From an uncultured bacterium (lineage in GTDB: Bacteria; Bacillota; Clostridia; Oscillospirales; Oscillospiraceae): a DNA stretch of 37,800 bases. The notes beneath the pieces were generated by a model. It had not been told where the DNA came from, did no database searches, and saw only the letters and a program-made list of their open reading frames with translations. The position numbers and the translations under genes were made by a program. Every line of letters starts with the position of its first letter. The stretch's first letter is position 1. This document shows, piece after piece, positions 32,437-37,800 of the stretch. The DNA is taken from NCBI GenBank assembly GCA_948469375.1, contig CAOKLO010000032.1:1-37800 (forward strand), in the 5' to 3' direction.

Positions 32437-33930
32437 ATGGCACGTACGAAGAAAGAACTGAAGGATCAGCTCCTCGCTGATGAGCTGGGCCAGGGCGAAG
32501 GCGCCGCCCTTGAAGGGGCGGAACTGCCGCCCGACTCCACTGGCGAGCAGGAGCCGCAGGCCGCCGGCAGTCTGTCCGACCTGGAGCTGCTGCACGCCAG
32601 TTCTCTGGATCCGGACGCCCTCCCGGCTGAGTCCGAGTCGGGCGACGCCGCGGGCATCCCCTCCCAGACTGACTTTGAACCGCCTCCGGAGCCCGAGCAC
32701 GCGCCCGTGGACGGCCAGGCCGGCGCTGACGCTGAGCTGGACGGTATGGGTGCGCTCCAGTCCGGCCCCGACGAGTCTGCGGATGGCCGCCCGCCCGACG
32801 AGGCGATGGAGGAGCCCTTTGGCGGCGGCAATGTCTTCGGCGGCGAGCCGCTTCCGGCATCGCAGACGCCGCCCTTCTATATGCCGCCGCAGCAAGCTGG
32901 TTCGGAAAACGCCGCACCTGCTGCGGAGCCTGAGCCCGCTGGCCAGCCGGATGGCGTGTTTCAGGGCGATCCTGAGAACGGCCCGGTCCAGACGGAGGCC
33001 ACGCGGCCGAGGCTGCGGATGCCCCGGCGCCGCGGGCCGCGGGTTGTCTCCATCGACGCTGAGCGGACCGTGGAGACGGAGAACGACCGGCTGCGCAGCG
33101 ACCTGCTGGATCTGGTGGAGTCCTTCAAGGGCAAAAAGATCCTCACTGGCACCATCCAGGGCGTAGAGCGCCTGGCCAGCAACCCGGAGATGTGCTACGC
33201 CGTCACCTACCACGGTGACTTCAAGATCATCATCCCGGTACTGGACGCCATCGAGGAGCCAGAGGACTACCGCAACCAGCCCAAGGGCGATGTCCTCCAC
33301 TACCTGCTCAACAAGCGGCTGGGTGCCGAGGTGGATTACATCGTCAAGCGCATCGACCAGGAGGGCGGCGTAGTGGCGGCCAACCGTCTGGAGGCCATGG
33401 CCCTCAAGCGCCGGGAGTATTACTTCCGCACAGACCGCGACGGCAACTATCAGATCTATGAGGGCATCCGTGCCGAGGCCCGTGTCGTCTCCGTCATCCG
33501 GGCGGGCATCTTTGTGGATCTGTTCGGCGTGGAATGCTACATCCCGCTCCGTGAACTGTCCTATCAGCGATGGGTGGACGCCGCCAGCCACTACCAGCCC
33601 GGCCAGCGCGTGCTGGTAAAGGTGCTGGAGGTGGACCGCTCCGACCGGGACAAGCCCGTTGTGACCGCCTCCGTCAAGCAGGCCAGCGAGAACCCCTATG
33701 AGAAGGCGCTCAAGAAATATGCGGTGGGCAACCGCTATGTGGGCACCGTCAGCATGGTGGATCTCAGCGGCGTATTCGTGTCCCTGGACGGCGGCATCGA
33801 CTGCCTCTGCACCCACCCCAAGCGCGGCCGCCCGCCCCGCGGCGCCCGTGTCACCGTCCGCATCCTGGGCATCAACAATGAGACGAACCGCATCTGGGGC
33901 GTCATCACCCACATGTCCATGACCCGCTGA
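32437..33930 (+). CDS. S1-domain RNA-binding protein with long acidic N-terminus
   Basis: 497 residues. The first ~200 are acidic and Pro/Gly/Ala-rich, probably disordered, ending in a basic patch (RPRLRMPRRRGPR). Residues about 225-335 form an unassigned alpha/beta domain. Two S1/OB-like domains follow: about 342-420 (GIRAEARVVSVIRAGIFVDL, then PLRELS) and about 430-495 (GNRYVGTVSMVDLSGVFVSL). Tandem S1 domains bind RNA in ribosomal protein S1 and related proteins. The start has GAAGGAGG about 9 nt upstream. It could stabilise or help translate the element's long mRNAs, or act on the structured RNA encoded at 34788; both are speculation. Confidence 0.78.
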   Translation: MARTKKELKDQLLADELGQGEGAALEGAELPPDSTGEQEPQAAGSLSDLELLHASSLDPDALPAESESGDAAGIPSQTDFEPPPEPEHAPVDGQAGADAELDGMGALQSGPDESADGRPPDEAMEEPFGGGNVFGGEPLPASQTPPFYMPPQQAGSENAAPAAEPEPAGQPDGVFQGDPENGPVQTEATRPRLRMPRRRGPRVVSIDAERTVETENDRLRSDLLDLVESFKGKKILTGTIQGVERLASNPEMCYAVTYHGDFKIIIPVLDAIEEPEDYRNQPKGDVLHYLLNKRLGAEVDYIVKRIDQEGGVVAANRLEAMALKRREYYFRTDRDGNYQIYEGIRAEARVVSVIRAGIFVDLFGVECYIPLRELSYQRWVDAASHYQPGQRVLVKVLEVDRSDRDKPVVTASVKQASENPYEKALKKYAVGNRYVGTVSMVDLSGVFVSLDGGIDCLCTHPKRGRPPRGARVTVRILGINNETNRIWGVITHMSMTR

Positions 33931-33967
33931 TCCCGCAGACAACCGCGTACCAGCAGTACCCGAAGCC

Positions 33968-34020
33968 GGCTGTGCCGGAAGGTGCGCTGCCGCACCTGGC
34001 GGTCCCCTCCCGGCACAGCC
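33968..34020 (+). other. Nested hairpin in the S1 protein / surface protein gap
   Basis: GGCTGTGCCGG (33968-33978) is perfectly complementary to CCGGCACAGCC (34010-34020). Inside it GGTGCG (33981-33986) pairs with CGCACC (33991-33996). No T run follows, so it is not a standard terminator. It may be an mRNA processing or stability structure. Confidence 0.5.
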
Positions 34021-34058
34021 CAAACACACTTGAAATATGACAGATTGGAGTTGATCAC

Positions 34059-34640
34059 ATGCAACGACCGAAAGGGCGATCCGCTCGCCGCTGGGCAGCC
34101 ATACTGCTCGCGGCAGTCCTCTCCCTGGCCATATCGCCGGCGGCGCTGGCGGACACAGGCGACAACACCCCCAAGATCACTAAGCAGCCCGAACAGCTGG
34201 TGCTCCAGCTCGGAACCCGCTGGGCCGGTGTGGAGTTCGAACTGCGTACAGACGCCGGCGTCTTCCCCGCGCCTATCGTAGTGGATGAGAGCGGCGTGCT
34301 CAGAATGGATCTGGGCGGCAGCTCCACCTATACGCTCAGCTGCATCGAGTCCTCCCTCCCCATCCCGGACCCGCAGCAGGGCGCGGAACAGGGCACAGAG
34401 CAGACTCCGCCCGCCCCGGATACGGCCGACCCCCAGCAGCCGCCGGAACCGGCCCCGCAGCCAGACCCGCCCCCTACACCAGAGCCGGAGCCCGCCCAGC
34501 ACAGCGTGCCGATCTGGCCGCTGACCATTTTCCTGATGGGCCTGGCCGCAGGCGGTGGCTGCCTGGCCGCCCTCTATATAACCAAGCGCAACCAGCAGGG
34601 CGCCTACGAGGAGTGGGAGGACGACGACGAGGAGGACTGA
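34059..34640 (+). CDS. Exported protein with Pro-rich stalk and C-terminal membrane anchor
   Basis: 193 residues. The signal peptide is about 1-31 (ending SPAALAD). A compact beta-like domain (about 35-103) is followed by a Pro/Glu/Gln-rich stalk (about 105-148), a transmembrane helix (about 152-172) and an acidic cytoplasmic tail (EEWEDDDEED). The layout is like the protein at 4742 (signal, domain, Pro stalk, TM) but the sequence is not evidently related. The RBS is modest (TTGGAG). It is the last gene of the long plus-strand transfer block. No family or function recognised. Confidence 0.65.
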   Translation: MQRPKGRSARRWAAILLAAVLSLAISPAALADTGDNTPKITKQPEQLVLQLGTRWAGVEFELRTDAGVFPAPIVVDESGVLRMDLGGSSTYTLSCIESSLPIPDPQQGAEQGTEQTPPAPDTADPQQPPEPAPQPDPPPTPEPEPAQHSVPIWPLTIFLMGLAAGGGCLAALYITKRNQQGAYEEWEDDDEED

Positions 34641-34751
34641 CCCTAAATACCGCGCACAGCCCCCAGCACAGCCTGTCATACTCACTTTTTGCCAGCATAT
34701 TGAGTTTGAAGCGAAAAATATGAACTTTTTATGTATTTTTCGGCGCTTTTA

Positions 34752-34798
34752 TTGACTTTTTCCGCGTCTTGTGCTATATTATATATAACACAAGACGC
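34752..34798 (+). promoter_or_regulatory. Strong sigma-A-type promoter with 10-bp dyad over the -10 box
   Basis: TTGACT (34752-34757), a 17-bp spacer and TATATT (34775-34780) make a near-consensus promoter. GCGTCTTGTG (34764-34773) and CACAAGACGC (34789-34798) form a perfect inverted repeat whose 15-bp A/T-only centre (apart from its first C) holds the -10 box. A protein bound to the dyad would block RNA polymerase. Transcription should begin near 34787-34789, so the right arm is also the 5' end of the RNA. Confidence 0.75.
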
Positions 34799-35032
34799 TG
34801 TGCTCAGGCTTTCGATACGCTGGAGCATACCAACGTCAGACCCGCTGCTTGGGGGAATCGTTACGGATCTGTGACTGATCCAGATCCACACGGTGCAGGT
34901 CTTGTGCCGACAATATGTAGCCGAAAGGTTGCTGAAATACAGTACAGAGTCAATGGCTGGATGCGACACCACTATTCCAGCACTTGATTCTGTGCTGTCT
35001 TTTTTAGCAATCTTTCGGCTTTTTCTGTTTTT
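34788..35032 (+). ncRNA. Structured ~245-nt RNA, self-terminated, family not assigned
   Basis: The RNA runs from the strong promoter to an intrinsic terminator. The 5' domain is closed by CACAAGAC (34789-34796) with GTCTTGTG (34899-34906) and contains the hairpin GGATCTG/CAGATCC (34865-34871 with 34881-34887) plus less certain stems. The 3' domain is a long rod: AGCCGAAAG and TTGCT (34919-34933) with AGCAA and CTTTCGGCT (35006-35020), then ACAGTACAGA (34939-34948) with TCTGTGCTGT (34989-34998), TCAA/TTGA, and GCTGG (34956-34960) with CCAGC (34977-34981). TTTTTCTGTTTTT follows. There is no credible coding sequence. It could be an independent ncRNA or a long attenuating leader for the sigma-like genes at 35076. 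Rfam families such as raiA RNA or 6S RNA should be tested; I cannot assign one from sequence alone. Confidence 0.7.
34919..35032 (+). terminator. Intrinsic terminator formed by the 3' rod of the structured RNA
   Basis: The outer stem AGCCGAAAGGTTGCT (34919-34933) with AGCAATCTTTCGGCT (35006-35020) has one mismatch and is followed by a T-rich tract to 35032. The inner stems are described with the RNA. It lies 43 nt before the sigma-like gene, so expression of that gene needs readthrough or a further promoter, which was not found. Confidence 0.7.
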
Positions 35033-35075
35033 CCAGCACATGTTATTGGCGGATAGGAGATAGGAGGTAAAGAAA

Positions 35076-35606
35076 ATGTTGGCACTTACACCGGAAGAGC
35101 AGGTGCGGGTTGAGGAGAATATGGGGCTGGTGGGCGATGTACTCAAAAAGTATATCCACTCTCCACCTCCGGGCAGCGTTTATTCAAAGGAGGATCTGTA
35201 TCAGATCGGCTGTATCGGGCTGTGCAAGGCGGTGAAGTCGGATAAGGGGGCGCACGCCGGGGCCTTCTCTACATACGCCTGCCGGCTGATCCGCAATGAG
35301 ATCTATGATGCGCTGGAGTATTCCACCCGGCGCGGCAGGGAGATGGCGACAGACCCGGGCGAGATGCCCCAGGTCCGCTTGGAGGATGAGCTGGAGCAGC
35401 ATGTCCTGTGCGGTGCGCTCCTGGATCAGTTCAGCCGGGCGGAGGCCCTGGCGACAGGCACGGCGGCCAAGGGGCTCCAGGCGATCCGGCTGCTGGCCGA
35501 CGGCTATAGCAACCGGGAGATCGGCGAGCGGTTCGGCGTTCCGGCCAACCATGTGACCGCATGGGTCGCCAAGGCCCGGAAATTTCTCGCTGCAATGCCC
35601 ACATAA
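35076..35606 (+). CDS. Small sigma-70-family protein
   Basis: 176 residues. Residues about 10-80 match sigma region 2 (ENMGLVGDVLKKYI, EDLYQIGCIGLCKAVKS, FSTYACRLIRNEIYDAL). Region 4-like helices are at about 135-170 (IRLLADGYSNREIGERFGVP, then AWVAKARKFL). Region 3 is very short. The RBS TAGGAGGT is good. It lies downstream of the structured RNA and 16 nt before a second region-4-like gene. It probably directs transcription of element genes; the target promoter is not known. Confidence 0.83.
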   Translation: MLALTPEEQVRVEENMGLVGDVLKKYIHSPPPGSVYSKEDLYQIGCIGLCKAVKSDKGAHAGAFSTYACRLIRNEIYDALEYSTRRGREMATDPGEMPQVRLEDELEQHVLCGALLDQFSRAEALATGTAAKGLQAIRLLADGYSNREIGERFGVPANHVTAWVAKARKFLAAMPT

Positions 35607-35622
35607 ATAGGAGGGAACACAC

Positions 35623-36021
35623 ATGACAGTATCTATCAAAGAACATCCCTATCCATACAACCTGGTCTATCAGGTATTTGGACGGGAGATCCCACGGGAA
35701 GAACTGGCGCCGGATCTCGACGAGAGCCTGGAATATGTATTTGAGACGCTGATGAATGGGTATGAGGTATTCATCCTCATCCTGCGGTTTCTGTGCCACA
35801 TGAAGATCCGTGAGATCGCGGAATACTACGGCTTGACAGAGGGCCGCATCCGCCAGATCATCCAAGGGGCGGAGTTCAAGCTGCGGCATCCCAGCCGGTG
35901 CAGGTATCTGCAGCAGGGCTGCGCGGCGATCTGGCAGCAGGAGCGGCAGCTTGAGCAGCCGGACGGCGGAAGCGGGCAGGAAATGCCTTTGAAGCAGCTG
36001 GCTGGACGGCCTGCGATCTGA
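35623..36021 (+). CDS. Stand-alone sigma region-4-like protein
   Basis: 132 residues. The centre (about 45-92) reads YEVFILILRFLCHMKIREIA, then YGLTEGRIRQIIQ and KLRHPSR, which closely resembles region 4.2 of primary sigma factors (RIRQI and KLRHPSR are hallmark strings). No region 2 is present, so it could not melt promoters alone. It follows the sigma-like gene by 16 nt with ATAGGAGGG as RBS, suggesting the two act together or that this one modulates recognition of the -35 element. The C-terminal 35 residues are Gln/Glu-rich and of unknown use. Confidence 0.75.
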   Translation: MTVSIKEHPYPYNLVYQVFGREIPREELAPDLDESLEYVFETLMNGYEVFILILRFLCHMKIREIAEYYGLTEGRIRQIIQGAEFKLRHPSRCRYLQQGCAAIWQQERQLEQPDGGSGQEMPLKQLAGRPAI

Positions 36022-36027
36022 AAAAGA

Positions 36028-36073
36028 GGGGGGAGAGTAACGGCATCGATGCCAGTTGCTCTCCCCCCTTTTT
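36028..36073. terminator. Bidirectional intrinsic terminator between convergent genes
   Basis: GGGGGGAGAG (36028-36037) and CTCTCCCCCC (36059-36068) form a perfect stem, with GGCATCGATGCC in the loop making an inner hairpin. TTTTT follows on the plus strand, and the AAAAAGA before the stem gives a T run on the minus strand. It can end both the sigma-like operon and the SEFIR gene. Confidence 0.9.
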
Positions 36074-36130
36074 CCCTTTGAGTGGATACGAAGCAGAGTA
36101 TTTGTTTAACGTAGTTGAACAAGGTAATTA

Positions 36131-37765
36131 TTAGTCCCAGCCTCTATACGGCAGACTGTCAAACCACGAATACTCACTAAGCAAATCAAACGTCAAGTTA
36201 CTGCTTAGAATAGAAATGCCGTATGTATTGGGGAAAAACTTCTCTCTTTGAACATTTATTGCATCTAACAATGGAAGTTCACCGTTAATATAAAACTGAA
36301 TTACAGACAGAAAGCAGACAAAATCTGGAACAGAGTTTAGCATACCATAATCTAGGACAGCAAAAAAGAACCCGTTATAGTTTCCACTTGCCCCAAAGTA
36401 ATATTCCTCGCCGTAAAATGCACGAGAAACGCCCTGACCTGCATACCCATAAGTACGCATAAGGCCATCCTGAATTTCTGAAAATGCAAATTCACCTAAT
36501 GGCTTATCTGAAACAAAAGTGGAGTAGATTTCTGGCAATGTAATATCGACATCTGAAATATCATCTAATAAGGTAACGAAAAATGCCTGACATGAATTAT
36601 CAGATATATCGAAGTATGTTTGTACCATTACAATATCTGAAATATTATATGCACACACTAATACCTCTCCAGTTTTATCTTTTGGATCCTCATTAGGACG
36701 CAATAGTCTATCATCAATTATTGCCCTCTTTTTTTCAGCGAAAGGAGGACCCAGTACATCATCAATCCATGCCTTTGAGGTTCCAATAGATAGTTTCTGT
36801 ATCGCATTCAATTTATCACTGGTATCTTCTGCTATCGTAATTGAGATGGGTGTAGTACCTTTTGGCATCGTCCCGTTGGCTGTAGATTCGTCAAAATCAA
36901 GAATTTGGTCATCAGGAGCAGAATCACTAGAAGCAATGTCCTTCTGGGAAGTATCATCTGTGGGAGTAGTATCCAAAGTTGTATCATCTGGAGTAATATC
37001 CGATGATGAGTCGTCCGGAATGGAATTGCCCAAGATAGCGTCCTTGGAGACATCAGCATCAGGAATAGTAGTCGAATTATCATCAGGCGGATGATCAGAA
37101 TGGGATAAGAGGGGAGTAATGTATAACATGATAATACCGGCAATTACACTAACAATTACACCAGAAATAACATAACCTCTAAATGTGCTAATATCCCAAA
37201 AGTGTTTCCAAACTTTTTTTAATTCTACAATACAGGATGTGTTCGATGAACTTGCTTTTTCTAAAACTTTCTCCTGTGTTCCACGGCTTTTTGAACTTTC
37301 ATTCGACCTTTCATGTAAGCTATAATTTTGGAGATGCATTAGTAAGTTTGGATAGTTAGCCGTATAACGCTCGGATGTAGATAAATCAATTCCGAATTTC
37401 CCTTTCGCCCATATAGGCAAGGCTGTTTCCCATGTTCCATCAAACAGTATCGGAATAAATTTATTTTCATTACATGTTTCAAATAGTTCACTTGTTATGA
37501 TTCCGCTCTCGTATCCAACACCTGAGATCCTGTTATCAGCACGGTCTTTGTATTTGGGAGTGCAAATGAAAAGAACGATATCGCTTTTTGATATAGAAGT
37601 TTCGCAGAAATGTTGAATACGTTCTCCGAATTGTAAATCTCCATCATATACGACATTGATACCATCCAAACGAAGGTTATGCACCAGTTTTTTTACTTTT
37701 TCTTTGTGGAAATCTGAATCCCACGAATAAGCAATAAACACGCAAGGATCCGTTTTCTGTTTCAT
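36131..37765 (-). CDS. SEFIR (TIR-like) domain - transmembrane - extracytoplasmic domain protein
   Basis: 544 residues. The SEFIR domain (about 6-150) begins CVFIAYSWDS and contains VKKLVHNLRLDGINVVYD, SDIVLFICTPKYKDRADNR and SGVGYESGIITSELFE, the usual bacterial SEFIR landmarks; E86 is a candidate conserved Glu. A basic segment (KKVWKHFWDISTFR) precedes one transmembrane helix (about 196-216). A low-complexity Asp/Ser/Thr-rich linker follows (about 217-300), then a C-terminal domain (about 305-544) starting KLNAIQKLSIGTSKAWIDDV, like ETEC_3214-type domains (from memory). Positive charge before the helix suggests SEFIR inside, C-terminus outside. ATG 37765 is preferred over GTG 37780 because GGGGA lies 9 nt upstream. 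The gene is visibly AT-rich, unlike its neighbours, pointing to separate acquisition. Bacterial SEFIR/TIR proteins include anti-phage NADases; activity here is inference. Confidence 0.8.
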   Translation of the reverse strand: MKQKTDPCVFIAYSWDSDFHKEKVKKLVHNLRLDGINVVYDGDLQFGERIQHFCETSISKSDIVLFICTPKYKDRADNRISGVGYESGIITSELFETCNENKFIPILFDGTWETALPIWAKGKFGIDLSTSERYTANYPNLLMHLQNYSLHERSNESSKSRGTQEKVLEKASSSNTSCIVELKKVWKHFWDISTFRGYVISGVIVSVIAGIIMLYITPLLSHSDHPPDDNSTTIPDADVSKDAILGNSIPDDSSSDITPDDTTLDTTPTDDTSQKDIASSDSAPDDQILDFDESTANGTMPKGTTPISITIAEDTSDKLNAIQKLSIGTSKAWIDDVLGPPFAEKKRAIIDDRLLRPNEDPKDKTGEVLVCAYNISDIVMVQTYFDISDNSCQAFFVTLLDDISDVDITLPEIYSTFVSDKPLGEFAFSEIQDGLMRTYGYAGQGVSRAFYGEEYYFGASGNYNGFFFAVLDYGMLNSVPDFVCFLSVIQFYINGELPLLDAINVQREKFFPNTYGISILSSNLTFDLLSEYSWFDSLPYRGWD

Positions 37766-37800
37766 ATCAATATTCCCCACTAGTAAACATCTACATCTAA

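Noticed and set aside
34769-34987. 72-codon open frame inside the structured RNA.
   Set aside because: Its start precedes the predicted transcription start, there is no RBS, and the bases are better explained by RNA stems.

Overview
The window looks like part of a large integrative/conjugative element (ICE) or integrated conjugative plasmid in a GC-rich gut Clostridia genome (Oscillospiraceae-like). This rests on the codon usage, strong AGGAGG ribosome-binding sites, Gram-positive envelope domains (SLH, sortase, LPxTG, SpaA/Cna-B repeats) and a PrgI/VirB4/VirD4-type transfer apparatus. No integrase, relaxase, oriT or attachment site can be seen, so the element presumably continues outside the window and its ends are not defined here.

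Layout. At 68-2280 (minus strand) is a two-gene AmmeMemoRadiSam operon: a radical SAM enzyme and a fused Memo-AMMECR1 protein. It may be chromosomal flank. From 2463 to 34640 all genes run on the plus strand. A winged-helix-like protein and an ArpU/RinA-like regulator (2463-4152) are followed by a helically phased TGGC repeat array and an extended -10 promoter (4153-4232). This is the likely control point of the transfer operon. Next come a VirB2/TrbC-like small membrane protein, a surface protein, a sortase, an SLH-domain papain-like protein and a 3,631-residue adhesin. The adhesin carries an N-terminal VanX-like dipeptidase domain, about 26 SpaA/Cna-B-type repeats and a C-terminal LPRTGY. 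The core type IV secretion genes follow: VirB6/TrbL-like (18883), NlpC/P60 wall hydrolase (21800), PrgI/VirB3-like (23271) and VirB4 (23593). After them come an HD-GYP protein, a tightly packed run of poorly characterised ICE proteins (26815-29950), a PC4/YdbC-like ssDNA-binding protein, the VirD4 coupling ATPase (30292), an S1-domain RNA-binding protein (32437) and a second surface-anchored proline-rich protein (34059).

The right part is regulatory and cargo. A strong sigma-A-type promoter with a 10-bp dyad over its -10 box drives a roughly 245-nt structured RNA ending in an intrinsic terminator (34788-35032). Just downstream are a small sigma-70-family protein (35076) and a stand-alone sigma region-4-like protein (35623). 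A bidirectional terminator (36028-36073) separates these from a convergent, visibly AT-rich gene (36131-37765). That gene encodes a SEFIR(TIR-like)-transmembrane-extracytoplasmic protein, a candidate defence or signalling cargo gene.

How the parts may work together (inference). The ArpU-like protein and the split sigma-like pair control transcription of the transfer operon. Intrinsic-terminator-like hairpins and one RBS-sequestering hairpin adjust expression of the surface module. The VanX/SpaA adhesin, sortase, SLH protein and wall hydrolase prepare the envelope for mating. VirB3/B4/B6/D4 form the transfer channel. The most distinctive items are the structured RNA with its dyad-covered promoter, the adhesin ending exactly at LPRTGY without a membrane anchor, the dipeptidase-adhesin fusion, the SEFIR membrane protein, and the phased repeat promoter.
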